A stretch of DNA of 64,000 nt from JACVRX01 sp963819885. Lineage in GTDB: Bacteria; Actinomycetota; Actinomycetes; Jiangellales; Jiangellaceae. Shown one piece after another: positions 44,602 through 53,900 of the stretch. The position numbers and the translations under genes are program-made. Under the pieces are notes generated by a model. That model was not told the origin of the DNA and ran no database searches. It was given only the letters and a program-made list of their open reading frames with translations. Each line of letters opens with the position of its first letter. The stretch's first letter is position 1. Location: contig CAWFXV010000013.1 of NCBI GenBank assembly GCA_963819885.1, positions 1 through 64,000 of the forward strand, read 5' to 3'.

Positions 44602-45153
44602 GTGGACAAGGAACGCGCTACCCGACAGCTTCAACTCATCGCGGAGACGAACGATATTGCCCAGAGCCTCGGCGCTGATGTCTGGCTACGCGGGGGCTGG
44701 GCTATGGACTTCTACCTCGGCGAGCTCACCCGTGATCACGAAGACATCGACTGGTTCGCCTGGATCAGCGACGCGGCGAAGCTGACCACCGAGCTCCTGC
44801 GTCGCGGCTACCGGCCACTACCTGGCCCACCCACCGATCAGCAGCTCGACTTCGCCAAGGATGAGCTGGAAGCCAGCTTCGCCCTCCTGAACAAGGACCA
44901 AGCTGGCCAGGTCGTCATCGCAGGCGGCCCCTGGGGAGGTGAGCCATGGCCAGAAGCAGGCATGTTGCACCCAAGACCCGGCCGCCTCGATGGCGTGCAG
45001 TCCAAGATCCTCAGCCCTCGCGCACAGGTCGAGATCAAGAAGATGATGCCGATCTGGGTGCCTGGCCGGCCCCGACGGCAGAAGGACATGGATGACATTG
45101 CCCGAATCGAGACTGCACTGGAGCACCTCAGCCAGCGCGACACCTCACCCTGA
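44602..45153 (+). CDS. Nucleotidyltransferase (aminoglycoside adenylyltransferase-like)
   Basis: A 183-residue protein. WLRGGWAMDFYLGELTRDHE followed by DIDWFAW is the nucleotidyltransferase core of the LinA/ANT(2'')-type family, with the GG and the two metal-binding Asp/Glu positions (HEDIDWF). The C-terminal helices include KMMPIWVPGRPRRQKDMDD. These enzymes transfer a nucleotide to a small hydroxyl compound, often an antibiotic; many chromosomal homologues have unknown substrates. GTG 44602. It is divergent from the PadR/ABC unit with about 300 bp between. Confidence 0.75.
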   Translation: MDKERATRQLQLIAETNDIAQSLGADVWLRGGWAMDFYLGELTRDHEDIDWFAWISDAAKLTTELLRRGYRPLPGPPTDQQLDFAKDELEASFALLNKDQAGQVVIAGGPWGGEPWPEAGMLHPRPGRLDGVQSKILSPRAQVEIKKMMPIWVPGRPRRQKDMDDIARIETALEHLSQRDTSP

Positions 45154-45553
45154 CCCCCAGCCCCGACCCCAACGACCGGCACGCCCGGCGAGGATGAGCA
45201 CCTGGTCCACGGACAGCGAAGCGCGAACGAGCAACTCGCAATTGGAGCGGAACCTAAACACTTCGGTCGACACTATGGATGATCGCGCATGGAGGCTGGC
45301 TGTTACACGGCGTCATCGGCGGGTCACGTCGCTTGCTCGGGGCCACACGCCGTGTAGATGTGGTCTCAAACCCGGCGAGCGATCCGGCGGCCGACACTGA
45401 CCGCTGGCACACGATCGCCGTCTGGCTACACCAGGCCGAGCACTAGGCCGGCGGGCGCGACGACCAGGCCGACGCGATTGCCACGTCGCCCGCGCGGCTG
45501 GCCGGCGCGATTTCGTACTGAAGCTGTCGGACGACGGTGGGAGCCTGACCCGC
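45154..45553. other. No recognisable gene (400 bp)
   Basis: No frame with convincing composition; no clear repeat. Confidence 0.4.
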
Positions 45554-46129
45554 ATGACGAAACTGTCTTACTACACCGCCACAACCCTCGACGGCTTCAT
45601 CGCTGATCCCGACGACTCCCTCGAGTGGCTGTTCCGCCAGGAGCAGGACAACTCCGGCCCGTTGAACTACGACGAGTTCATCCAGAACATCGGCGCGATC
45701 GTGATGGGCTCGACGACGTACGAGTGGAGTCTCGACCATCAGGCCAAGACAGGCGCGCCGTGGCCGTACTCAATGCCGGCATGGGTCATGACCAACCGCG
45801 CGCTGAGCGCGTCCACGGGCGCGGACGTCCGGTTCGCGACCGGCGACGTCCGGCCGGTCTACGACGCGATGGGGAGGGCGGCCGGCGACAAGGATCTGTG
45901 GGTTGTGGGCGGCGGCGATCTCGCGGGCCAGTTCGCGGACGCCGGGTTGCTCGACGAGGTGATCGTCTATGTCGCACCGGTGACGCTCGGCGCCGGTCGC
46001 TCCTTGCTGTCGCGCCGACTTGACCTGGAGCTCGTCGAGGTCCACCGCAATGGCGCATTCGTCGGTGCGCGCTACGGCGTCATCGGAACTCTGAAGGAGG
46101 ACCGGGTGGCCGACGACTCGCGGGGATGA
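45554..46129 (+). CDS. Dihydrofolate reductase family (RibD C-terminal-like) protein
   Basis: A 191-residue soluble protein: YYTATTLDGFIADPDDSLEW at the start, AIVMGSTTYEWSLDH, PAWVMTNRALS, KDLWVVGGGDLAGQFADAGL, and LDEVIVYVAPVTLGAGRSLL. These are the blocks of RibD_C/YwjB-type reductases, which bind NADPH; most members have unknown substrates and do not reduce dihydrofolate. ATG 45554. A fragment of another family member lies at 24.5 kb. Confidence 0.85.
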   Translation: MTKLSYYTATTLDGFIADPDDSLEWLFRQEQDNSGPLNYDEFIQNIGAIVMGSTTYEWSLDHQAKTGAPWPYSMPAWVMTNRALSASTGADVRFATGDVRPVYDAMGRAAGDKDLWVVGGGDLAGQFADAGLLDEVIVYVAPVTLGAGRSLLSRRLDLELVEVHRNGAFVGARYGVIGTLKEDRVADDSRG

Positions 46130-46231
46130 CGGCTGCCCGTCTCGAGGTGGCCGTACTAGAGGCGGCGGAGCTGCCCCTTCTGGGCGCTCATACTCGTCGG
46201 CGACATGTGGTGCTGGCGAGCAGGGTCAGCG

Positions 46232-46487
46232 CTCCGGCATCTGGGCGGGTGCCATCATCACCGATGAGAGGAAGGTGAGCGGCAGGGTGAGGAACTGGGA
46301 GACGCCGATGAGCGCTTCCTGTTGCCGGGTCAACAGCGCGACCGCGTCGGAGAGGGCGGCGAAGATCAGCGCGAGCAGCACGGCACACGCCACGACGACC
46401 GTCCCGCCAACCGGCCCGCCGGCGTAACGGGCACCCGCCAGCAGCCCCGCGCCGAGCACAATGGACGACTGGATCACAGTGGTCGGG
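46232..46487 (-). pseudogene. Duplicated internal fragment of the ABC permease gene
   Basis: About 256 bp nearly identical (roughly 97 percent by eye) to 41788-42040 in the DrrB-like permease gene, same orientation. It encodes IQSSIVLGAGLLAGARYAGG and onward to QFLTLPLTFLSSVMMAPAQM, about 80 residues, with no start and no end of its own. Breaks are sharp on both sides (GGTGGTC at the right). Confidence 0.85.
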
Positions 46488-46916
46488 CGACCCGGTGGGG
46501 AAAGACTGTCGAAACCAGTGGACGACCTTCTATCAGATAAGCAAGATGTTCTTCCTGGTCGCCGCCACTCTCAACGCCGCCGGCGACGCCATCAGGCAGC
46601 TACGCGACCACGATCGCGACCACCTATACCGCCGACGCGACGACCGGGTGGCCGACGCCGAGCGCTATCACGCGCAATTGTCTCAGCGCCTCGCCGACCT
46701 CAATAATGATCGCCTCGATGGGTGTCGCTGGAACGAGATCCCTCTGCAGCGTTCGTGAGATGGATCGCGATCACCGGCGATCACGGCGTCGACCAGATCT
46801 GAGAACACCACGCCGCCCGCAGGATCCCGGTGCCGGCGGGCCAGCAGAATCACCCTGTGTGATTCCCCGCACCGACCGGTCGACGGCTCTACGAGGCGCA
46901 CAGCAGCGACATGCCC
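46488..46916. other. Region with a possible helical fragment
   Basis: A plus-strand frame at 46549-46758 contains FFLVAATLNAAGDAIRQLRD and RRDDRVADAERYHAQLSQRL, which could be a coiled-coil fragment. The start is fused to the duplicated permease fragment and no family is recognised. The last 150 bp show nothing. Confidence 0.3.
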
Positions 46917-47441
46917 TCACGGCCTGGCCAGTTCCCGATCTAGCCAGTTGATGGCGCCACGGATCGGGACAAGGACTTCCTTGTCGGCGATATGGGCGGC
47001 GTAGGCCGCTTCGAGAACCGGTCCAGGGTTGCCGGGCGGTGGCAGGGTTCGTGTGAAGGTCCACAGAATCCGGGACGGTGGGGTGATGACCCGCGAATGA
47101 GAACCAGTGCCCGCGCCGCTCGCCACGGTCACCCGGGGTGTCGGGACCGTCTCCGCGTCCACGGCATCGACAACGGCGTCGCCATGGACGATTGCGTTGC
47201 GGGCATGGCGCAGGCCCTGCAAGAAGCCACCGTCGCTGTCGGTGTTGCGGCGACTCTTGTAGCCAGCGCGACTCTCCAGAAGCTCATGACTCTCCAGAAG
47301 CTCATCGAGAGCGCACATCCAGGTCAGGCACTCGCCCAGCGTCTGGAACATCACCTGCTCGTCGTGGCCGCCGCTGGCCTCGGCCAGCATTTCGACCGAC
47401 GTCTCAACTGCGCCGCGCAGCCGTTGCTCACGGGTCACCAT
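46917..47441 (-). CDS. Hypothetical helical protein with HEPN-like RNAIVH motif
   Basis: A 174-residue mostly helical protein. Residues about 75-95 read FLQGLRHARNAIVHGDAVVD, where R-N-A-I-V-H matches the R-x4-H motif of HEPN ribonucleases and is preceded by a helix, as in that superfamily. The N-terminal part (LGECLTWMCALDELLESHEL) is helical. The last part (ITPPSRILWTFTRTLPPPGN) has beta and loop character. Many related actinobacterial proteins are unannotated. Whether it is a nuclease, an inactive HEPN or just helical cannot be told. Divergent small frame upstream. Confidence 0.5.
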   Translation of the reverse strand: MVTREQRLRGAVETSVEMLAEASGGHDEQVMFQTLGECLTWMCALDELLESHELLESRAGYKSRRNTDSDGGFLQGLRHARNAIVHGDAVVDAVDAETVPTPRVTVASGAGTGSHSRVITPPSRILWTFTRTLPPPGNPGPVLEAAYAAHIADKEVLVPIRGAINWLDRELARP

Positions 47442-47453
47442 GCGGACATATCC

Positions 47454-47576
47454 ATGCGACGGGAGCGTACGCGCGCGATCCGCCGGCTGGCGTTCGACCG
47501 CAACCTGCCGGCGTCGGAGGCGCTGGGCCGGATCAGGGACGCATTCAGGTCATACGACGAAGGGGGCATCGCATAA
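47454..47576 (+). CDS. Possible 40-residue basic peptide
   Basis: ATG 47454 gives MRRERTRAIRRLAFDRNLPA then SEALGRIRDAFRSYDEGGIA, a plausible amphipathic helical peptide of good codon pattern. It is divergent from the HEPN-like gene, starting 13 bp away, so a toxin-antitoxin-like pair would normally be expected in the same direction. Low confidence. Confidence 0.25.
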   Translation: MRRERTRAIRRLAFDRNLPASEALGRIRDAFRSYDEGGIA

Positions 47577-47784
47577 GGGCGCAAACAGCCGCGTGACTGG
47601 GTAGCTGTGTCATCAACTATCGGGATGACGCTGCTGGCCGTTCTGTGTGCAAGCGTCGGTCCAGTCGACGTGAGGCGTAACGAAATGGCGCGTTGGGTCG
47701 ATTACTACTTGGGAAGGCCAGTCCGGTGCGATGTCGCCGCAGCGCAGGGGGGCGGTTGCGGCGCCATCGCGGGACAGGGTGGTC

Positions 47785-48200
47785 CTAGTCCGTCACGAAG
47801 CCGGCGGCGTCTTGAGCGTTCGGCCCGGGCGCCCTTGTATCCCCAGCTAACTCTTGTGCGACCGCCAACGTGGCGTAGATGCGCGCGGTGTACAGCCTTC
47901 TGATCGGGCGTCATCGAGATGCCCAGTTTGTTGATGTCGTCCGGGCCTTGGTATTTGTCGTCGAACACAAGAACGGTGGTCTTGCCGACTTCGGGTAATG
48001 ACACCCACAGGCGGGACCGTCCGGTGCGGCTGCGACACCTTCCAGACGGGCTATCGGCACCGACCACAGGGGGAGGCCGACACCGTGTCCACCACTTCTC
48101 CCATCGCCACAACCCAGCCGCGATAGCTGTCCGGATCGGCGGCCCCGTTTCGCACAAGGCCAGCCGCTGGCGAGGCGCGGCCGGGGAGAACGAAAACCAC
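47785..48200 (-). pseudogene. Unrecognised protein, C-terminal part, frameshifted
   Basis: Minus-strand peptide SLPEVGKTTVLVFDDKYQGP then DDINKLGISMTPDQKAV looks like real protein; after a one-base shift near 47890 it goes on as YTARIYATLAVAQELAGDTR and ends at 47785. Upstream coding can be followed weakly in another frame (PLWSVPIARLEGVAAAP). I do not recognise the family. Confidence 0.4.
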
Positions 48201-48333
48201 GTCCCCGCCAGCGGGCCGGCGTCGGGGTTGACGGGGGTGCAGCGCCGACGCCGGGTATTGCGGACACTACCCGTCAGTAGATCCTGACCACAGCGAAACT
48301 CGGGAGATTCGTCAGATTGGTCGGCGCAGCAGA

Positions 48334-48371
48334 AGCGGGATCCAAGGAGTCAACCAATCCGGGATCCCGCT
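48334..48371 (-). terminator. Hairpin after the PRC-barrel gene
   Basis: Perfect 10-base arms 48334-48343 and 48362-48371 (AGCGGGATCC type) with an 18-base loop, 47 bp past the PRC-barrel stop on the minus strand. Confidence 0.55.
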
Positions 48372-48417
48372 CTCACCCAGATGCGCCCGACAGGCGTCCG
48401 ACGCCCGTCCCCCCGGG

Positions 48418-48819
48418 TCACATCCGGATGTCTGGACCGTTGTACGTCTCGGCGTAGTAGCCGCCGAGCCGCTCCCGGTACTGGGCGTCGTCAACGGTCT
48501 GGTCGTACTCGGGTGCAGCCTTGATCTGGTCCTTGGTTCGGTCCACGTACACCTTGTGCCCGACGGTGTCGACCCGCTCGACCACCCCAGCCGGCAGTAA
48601 CACCTTGCGGCCGAAGATCCACGGACCGGTGTCCACCACCAGGTACGAGGACCCGAGCAGCTCGTTGGTCGCCTCGTCGACAAAGCCGATGTCGCCGTCG
48701 ACCGCGGCAATCGGATAGCCGGTCACATCGAGGTCGTCACCAGTGAGCCCGGTCTCGGGCCGGTACTCCCAGGGCTGGAAAGGCATCCGCTCCTGCTGGA
48801 AAGGCATCCGTTCCTCCAT
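48418..48819 (-). CDS. PRC-barrel domain protein
   Basis: A 133-residue protein. After an unusual leader with two MPFQ copies, the PRC-barrel is seen as VTGYPIAAVDGDIGFVDEAT, GSSYLVVDTGPWIFGRKVLL, GVVERVDTVGHKVYVDRTKD, QIKAAPEYD. This family is common in actinobacteria and expressed in stress conditions; PRC barrels bind RNA or protein partners in other contexts. The double MPFQQER/MPFQPWEY at the start suggests that the true start may be the second Met. A hairpin follows the gene. Confidence 0.8.
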   Translation of the reverse strand: MEERMPFQQERMPFQPWEYRPETGLTGDDLDVTGYPIAAVDGDIGFVDEATNELLGSSYLVVDTGPWIFGRKVLLPAGVVERVDTVGHKVYVDRTKDQIKAAPEYDQTVDDAQYRERLGGYYAETYNGPDIRM

Positions 48820-49009
48820 CTCAAGGTGTGCGTGGGCTCGCGCTCATGTACCCACCGCTCACCGCACGCACACGACTCCTGCGCGGCGAGGGGAGTGAGT
48901 AATGCCACGTTTGAACCGCGACAGGAACCGAAACCGGCACAGTGCGTGGGCTGGCTGACGTGGGGCATTGGCCCGAGACGCATCCGAACAAGTGTTCGAC
49001 ACTGGATAG

Positions 49010-49252
49010 GTGGCTAGGCCGGTACTCAACGTCGACCAGCCGCCAAACATCCCGCAGCGGCCGGTGGGCAGCATCCCGGTCGTGATCCGCATCGTCCGAC
49101 TCGATGGCGAGGAATGGTGGCCCGGCACGGCGAACCGGTGGACCGACACCCACGTCCTCGTCCATTGGGTCGAAGACGACCAGGCGGAAGCCCACCGGTA
49201 CGAGCTGGCATGGCTACGCGCCGAGGACGTCCGCCGATTCCTGAAGACCTAG
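49010..49252 (+). CDS. Small hypothetical protein
   Basis: An 80-residue protein: GSIPVVIRIVRLDGEEWWPG, TDTHVLVHWVEDDQAEAHRY then ELAWLRAEDVRRFLKT. Alternating hydrophobic residues and Trp-rich strands suggest a small SH3-like beta-barrel. The start is GTG 49010, and composition supports coding. No family name can be given. Confidence 0.5.
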   Translation: MARPVLNVDQPPNIPQRPVGSIPVVIRIVRLDGEEWWPGTANRWTDTHVLVHWVEDDQAEAHRYELAWLRAEDVRRFLKT

Positions 49253-49473
49253 GGAAGCTGTGCCCCGTGTGGCTCGACGCCGCAGACGTCACCCGGCGTT
49301 AGCCGTCGCCGACCAAGGTCGCAAATCTCCAGCGGGCGCCTAGACGTCCGAGGATGACCGGAGGAAGGTGTGGTGCTGGCGCTCACGGCCGAAGGGGGGT
49401 CCAGCACTCGCGCCTGCACTATCCATGGCACTGTGCCTGTCCCGGCGCGGGCACACCATCACCAATTGGGGGA

Positions 49474-49947
49474 ATGATGTTCCGTCGCCTATTCGCCGCC
49501 GTCCTGGCGGCAGGGCTGCTGTTGCTGATTGGGACACCGGCCTACGCTGCACCACCTGTCACCGAGACCACCACCGCCAAGAATGTCGTCGACACCTTCG
49601 TCGATGTCGGGCCAGGGTGCGAAGACGGTGCATTGTTCACGGTGACCACGACGACCAATGTGATCGAGCACGCGACCGTGTTCGACGACGGTCGCATCCA
49701 CGCCACGTTCACCCAGAGCGGCACGTTTGTCGCCGTGCCGTTGGAGGATCCGAGTCTGCCGACGTTCACCGGACACGTCACGGTCTGGGGCGGGTTCAAC
49801 GACAACGGCAAAGCGGTGAACGGCACCTTTACCTTCAACATCAGAGGCACCGGTTCGGACGGCTCGAGGTTCCACCAGAACGAACTGGAGCATTTCAACA
49901 CCACGCCAACGGGTATGGAGTTCTTCTTCACCCGCTGCCACAACTAG
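49474..49947 (+). CDS. Small secreted protein
   Basis: A 157-residue protein with a strong signal peptide (FRRLFAAVLAAGLLLLIGTP, cleavage after AYA). The mature part is beta-rich: VVDTFVDVGPGCEDGALFTV, ATFTQSGTFVAVPLEDPSLP, GHVTVWGGFNDNGKAVNGTF and HQNELEHFNTTPTG, with two Cys (one near each end) likely forming a disulfide. It belongs to a conserved actinobacterial secreted family without known function. ATG 49474 or 49477; a strong hairpin follows the stop. Confidence 0.65.
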   Translation: MMFRRLFAAVLAAGLLLLIGTPAYAAPPVTETTTAKNVVDTFVDVGPGCEDGALFTVTTTTNVIEHATVFDDGRIHATFTQSGTFVAVPLEDPSLPTFTGHVTVWGGFNDNGKAVNGTFTFNIRGTGSDGSRFHQNELEHFNTTPTGMEFFFTRCHN

Positions 49948-49960
49948 ATCTCAACCCAAC

Positions 49961-49992
49961 AGCCCCGCCGAGTCGCCGGGATCGGCGGGGCT
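49961..49992 (+). terminator. Rho-independent-type hairpin after the secreted protein gene
   Basis: Arms 49961-49971 (AGCCCCGCCGA) and 49982-49992 pair perfectly over 11 bases with a 10-base loop, 14 bp after the stop codon. Confidence 0.75.
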
Positions 49993-50268
49993 AGTTGTGC
50001 GCCCCGCCCGCTGCGGAGCACTGCAGACGGGCGGGACGGTTTCGGAGGCCTGGCGGCGCTGGTCAAGTCACAGTGAGCGAAAGGGGGCACCCCTCGTCGA
50101 CCATGCCTTCCCTCATGCCGGCGGCGACATGTCCAAACCGCCGACGGGTGGGTTTGACGCCGCCAGAATCCCCGAGCACGGCGTGGACCCGTAGTACTCG
50201 AGGGGGCGGGCCGGTATTCGACCATCCGTCGGCCGCGGCTGCGCTGTTCTACCCTCCAGACCGCGAAC

Positions 50269-50640
50269 CGGATCGCCACGGGCAACCGCATGCGCAAGGG
50301 GCCATACGGTCCAGCAATTTCTTGACTGCACCTTCTACGGTGTGCGAGCGATGCTGCACCACCTCAACCTCGTTGCGGTTGTTGTGTAGGACGTCGCGCA
50401 GCTCGGCCAGCGCCTTCTCGGCGGCTCGATGCGCCGCTCTCGCCTGCGGCCGGTCATCGGGATGTGTGAGATCACCCAAGCGGCCCGCGCCGGACGTTTC
50501 GCCCGCTTCACCACGTACGCCAACGCTCGGCCCTGCGCGACGGCATCCGGGGCCGACCGGTCAGCGATTGAACGCCGCCGCATGGCAAGCGTGGCCGCGT
50601 CATCGTTCGACAGTTCGGGGGCGCGGGCCAGCTACTCCGA
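50269..50640 (-). pseudogene. Unrecognised helical protein, frameshifted
   Basis: Minus-strand MRRRSIADRSAPDAVAQGRA, LAYVVKRAKRPARAAW and, after a shift near 50470, DRPQARAAHRAAEKALAELR, DVLHNNRNEVEVVQHRSHTV, EGAVKKLLDRM form a helical, probably coiled-coil protein of about 120 residues. No family recognised. Confidence 0.35.
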
Positions 50641-50685
50641 TGGGCGGCCGCTCCCGGACTGGGGGCGGCCGCCCATCGGCGTTGC

Positions 50686-51501
50686 TTAGGCGTCTCTTCG
50701 GGTGATTGCGTAGGCGCCGGCGGCGAGACTTCCGACGACCCAGATCAGGCAGACGAGCAGTCCGCGTCCTGGTGACAGCACGGCTGTGCTCTCACCGGCG
50801 GTGGCGAGGGCCTGGCCGGCGGCGGGGAGGGTCCAGTCGTTCACGGCGTTCCATGAATCGGGTAGTGCGTCCAACAGGGTGGGGGCGAGGAACACCAGAC
50901 CGACCAGCGCAACCGTGGTGCCTGCGGTGTGTTTGATCACCGCGCCGAGTCCGAGGCCTACGACAGCGATGACTGCGACGTATAGCCCGCCGCCGAGCAC
51001 GGCTCGCGCTACGCCTGGATCGCCGAGTGAGTCACCGAGGTGTTCCTGGTTGAGGATTGCCTGCCCGATGCCGAATGCAGCGAATGAGATGGCTGTGCCT
51101 GCGACGAGTGCGACCAGGCCGATGACCGCAGCTTTGGCAGCGAGGAAGGTGCGCCGTTGAGGGACTGCGGCCAGGCTGGTTCGGATGAGCCCGGTCGAGT
51201 ACTCGGAGGTGATGGCGAGCACGCCGAGGACGCCGATCGCAAGTTGTCCCAGGAGCAGCCCGGCGAGGCTATTGCTGGTGCCGTCGAACGACGCCTGTTC
51301 CGCCGGACTCAGATCGGCGACCGAGCCGACCGTTGATTGGGTGACCACGACCGCGAGGCCGATGGTGACGACGGCGGTTGCGGCGATGGACCAGTAGCTC
51401 GACCGCAGCGAGCGGAACTTCGTCAGTTCGGCTCGTACGACGTTTAGAGGGTGTGGGTGCGCCTTGCCGGCGGGGACGAGGGGCAGGCTGAGGGTGGTCA
51501 T
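50686..51501 (-). CDS. ABC transporter permease (ABC-2 type)
   Basis: A 271-residue membrane protein with about six helices: VVRAELTKFRSLRSSYWSIA at the start (typical of ABC-2 permeases next to CcmA-type ATPases), LLLGQLAIGVLGVLAITSEY, TGLIRTSLAAVPQRRTFLAA, and LGLGAVIKHTAGTTVALVGL. The motif ITSEYSTGLIRTSL is a hallmark of the actinobacterial bacitracin/lantibiotic-type permease group. It overlaps the ATPase gene by four bases. Confidence 0.85.
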   Translation of the reverse strand: MTTLSLPLVPAGKAHPHPLNVVRAELTKFRSLRSSYWSIAATAVVTIGLAVVVTQSTVGSVADLSPAEQASFDGTSNSLAGLLLGQLAIGVLGVLAITSEYSTGLIRTSLAAVPQRRTFLAAKAAVIGLVALVAGTAISFAAFGIGQAILNQEHLGDSLGDPGVARAVLGGGLYVAVIAVVGLGLGAVIKHTAGTTVALVGLVFLAPTLLDALPDSWNAVNDWTLPAAGQALATAGESTAVLSPGRGLLVCLIWVVGSLAAGAYAITRRDA

Positions 51502-52442
51502 GACGTGGCTCCATTCGCGGTGATCATCGGTGTGTCGAGCAGGTTGGCGCGGAAGTCGACGCTGTCTTCGGTGAGCTCCATGAAGGCCTCTTCGAGGGAT
51601 GCCTGCTTCCGGCTGAGCTCATGCAGGGTGATCCGGTCAGACGCGGCGAGATCGCCGATCCGCGCCGGTTCGAGGCCGCTCACGGTGAGGGTGCCGTCGG
51701 GGGCCCTATCCACCTGGGCGCCGTTTGCGGCCAGGGTCCAGGTGAACTGCTCAGCTTGCGGGGACCGAACCCGGACGGTGTTGAGCGAGCTGCTCCCGAC
51801 CAGCTGATCGACGCTCGCGTCGGCGATCAACCGCCCGCGCCCGATGACGACGAGGTGTTCGGCCATCAGGGCCATCTCGCTCATCAGATGGCTGGAAACA
51901 AAGACGGTCCTGCCCTCTGCCGCCAGCGATTTGAGCAGCTCGCGGATCCATCGGATGCCTTCGGGATCCAACCCGTTGACCGGTTCGTCGAAGAGCAGCA
52001 CCGCGGGGTCGCCGAGCAACGCGGCGGCGATCCCGAGCCGTTGGCCCATGCCGAGTGAGAACTTTCCGGCCCGCTGGCGCGCCACCTGTTCCAGGCCAAC
52101 GAGCTCGAGCACCTCCGGGACGCGGCGGGGTGGGATGCCGTTGGTCTGGGCCAACGCGAGCAGGTGGTGATAGGCGCTCCTGCCCGGGTGCACCGCCTTG
52201 GCATCGAGCAAGGCGCCGATCTGCCGCAACGGCCGCTCATGCTCGGCGTAGCGGTGGCCGTCGATGGTCACCGAGCCGGATGTCGGATCGTCCAGGCCGA
52301 GGATCATCCGCATCGTGGTTGACTTGCCCGCCCCGTTGGGGCCGAGGAAGCCGGTGACCCGGCCGGGCCGGATCTGGAACGAGAGGTCGTCGACGGCCAG
52401 GGTGTCGCCGTAGCGCTTGGTGAGCCCGTGGGCTTCGATCAT
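51498..52442 (-). CDS. ABC transporter ATP-binding protein
   Basis: A 314-residue ATPase: Walker A GPNGAGKST, DAKAVHPGRSAYHHLLALAQ, signature FSLGMGQRLGIAAALLGDP, Walker B VLLFDEPVNGLDPEG, H-loop VFVSSHLMSEMALMAEH, and a C-terminal domain. The HPGRSAYHHL motif is typical of the actinobacterial exporter group paired with the permease above. ATG 52442. Divergent from a histidine kinase/response regulator pair, which most likely controls it. Confidence 0.9.
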   Translation of the reverse strand: MIEAHGLTKRYGDTLAVDDLSFQIRPGRVTGFLGPNGAGKSTTMRMILGLDDPTSGSVTIDGHRYAEHERPLRQIGALLDAKAVHPGRSAYHHLLALAQTNGIPPRRVPEVLELVGLEQVARQRAGKFSLGMGQRLGIAAALLGDPAVLLFDEPVNGLDPEGIRWIRELLKSLAAEGRTVFVSSHLMSEMALMAEHLVVIGRGRLIADASVDQLVGSSSLNTVRVRSPQAEQFTWTLAANGAQVDRAPDGTLTVSGLEPARIGDLAASDRITLHELSRKQASLEEAFMELTEDSVDFRANLLDTPMITANGATS

Positions 52443-52733
52443 GGTCAGCTCCTTGGTGGCGTGCCGGTCGATCTGGCCGGCTGATTGACGGTAAGAACGC
52501 GAAGCCGTCGGCGGCGACCACCTGGCGACGGGTCTTGGCGTAGGTCGTGAGGTGGTACGTCACGGCCGGGTCATCGACCTGCGGAATGATGGCCGCCCGG
52601 CTTGTCCGCAGGTGGCGTTCTCGACGGCACTCACCGGTGTGGGAGGAGCTGTCGCGGCCGTGCGCCTACCGGCGTACATCGGATCAGCGCACAGGATGAT
52701 GGCGCCGCCATCGCGCGGCCCTACTCTCGAGAT
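52443..52733. promoter_or_regulatory. Divergent promoter region, ABC exporter / two-component genes
   Basis: A 291-bp region between the ATPase gene (minus) and the kinase gene (plus). It must contain both promoters, but no consensus boxes or operator repeats could be identified with confidence. Confidence 0.4.
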
Positions 52734-53900
52734 GTGAACCGCGCCACAGCCACCCTGGTGCGACTCCGGCCCGAGCTCCTGGACTGGGCAATCGTTGCCG
52801 TCCTGTCCGTTGGAACGGTCGTTGGTTGGGCAACGGACAGAGCGCATCAACCGGCCTGGGCGCTGCCGTTGGACCTGGCCGCTTGCCTCGCCCTGGGGTG
52901 GCGGCGTTCGCGGCCGCTTCCGGTTCTTGCGCTGATTGTGGCCGTCGACGTCGTGCAGATCGTCGCGGACGTCCCGGCGAACACACTGATCTACGTCACG
53001 CTCATCGCCATCTACTCGGTCGCCGCGTACGCCACGCGTCGACGAGCGGTGGTTGCCCTGCTGGGAACCTACGTCTGCATCTTCGGCGCGTTGCTGTCAT
53101 CGGCCGCCTCGCTCGAGGGCGGCATTCTGACCGCCACGGCTTTCATGGCCGTGGCGGCGGTCTTCGGCGACAATGTCCGTACCCGCCGCGCCTACCTCGC
53201 CGCCGTCGAGGAGCGTGCCGCCCGCATGGAACGTGAACGCGACACGCATGCGGCGATGGCTGCTGCGGCCGAGCGAACCCGCATCGCCCGGGAGATGCAC
53301 GACGTGGTCGCACACAGCTTGTCGGTCATGGTGGCGCAAGCCGACGGCGCCGGCTACATCATCGACACTGCACCGGAGCAGGCCCGACGCGCCATCGCCA
53401 CCGTGGCCGAGACCGGCCGACTCGCGCTGACCGAGATGCACCGGCTACTTGGCGTGCTGCGCTCGACTGACGTCGAGGAAGAACGGTCACCCCAGCCCGG
53501 TGTCGACCAGCTCGACGCGCTGATTGCCCGAACCCAGTCCGCCGGGTTGCCGGTCACGCTGTCGGTGCAGGGATCACCGGTCCGGCTCAGCGCTGGCCTG
53601 TCCCTGACCGTCTACCGCATCGTGCAGGAGGCGTTGACCAACACCCTCAAACACGCCGGCCCGGCGGTCACGGCCACCGTGCAGCTTCGCTACCTCGATG
53701 ACGATGTGGAGATCGAGGTCACCGACAACGGTCATCTCGCTGCCAGGCCGCAACCCGGCCAGACGAATATCGACGGCGGCCACGGACTTGCCGGCATGCG
53801 CGAACGGACAGCCGTCTACGGCGGGAACCTGAAAGCAGGCCCGGCCGACGGCACCGGTTGGCGGATCTGTGCACGGCTACCGGTGGACTCACCGCAGTGA
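52734..53900 (+). CDS. Sensor histidine kinase (DesK/NarL-type)
   Basis: A 388-residue kinase with four to five N-terminal membrane helices (about residues 15-150: DWAIVAVLSVGTVVGWA, VLALIVAVDVVQIVA, LIYVTLIAIYSVAAYA), a short coiled coil, then HisKA_3 with phospho-acceptor His189 in AREMHDVVAHSLSVMVAQAD, and an HATPase domain (YRIVQEALTNTLKHA, GHGLAGMRERTAVYGG). GTG 52734. Its stop overlaps the response regulator start by GTGA. It probably senses membrane or antibiotic stress. Confidence 0.9.
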   Translation: MNRATATLVRLRPELLDWAIVAVLSVGTVVGWATDRAHQPAWALPLDLAACLALGWRRSRPLPVLALIVAVDVVQIVADVPANTLIYVTLIAIYSVAAYATRRRAVVALLGTYVCIFGALLSSAASLEGGILTATAFMAVAAVFGDNVRTRRAYLAAVEERAARMERERDTHAAMAAAAERTRIAREMHDVVAHSLSVMVAQADGAGYIIDTAPEQARRAIATVAETGRLALTEMHRLLGVLRSTDVEEERSPQPGVDQLDALIARTQSAGLPVTLSVQGSPVRLSAGLSLTVYRIVQEALTNTLKHAGPAVTATVQLRYLDDDVEIEVTDNGHLAARPQPGQTNIDGGHGLAGMRERTAVYGGNLKAGPADGTGWRICARLPVDSPQ

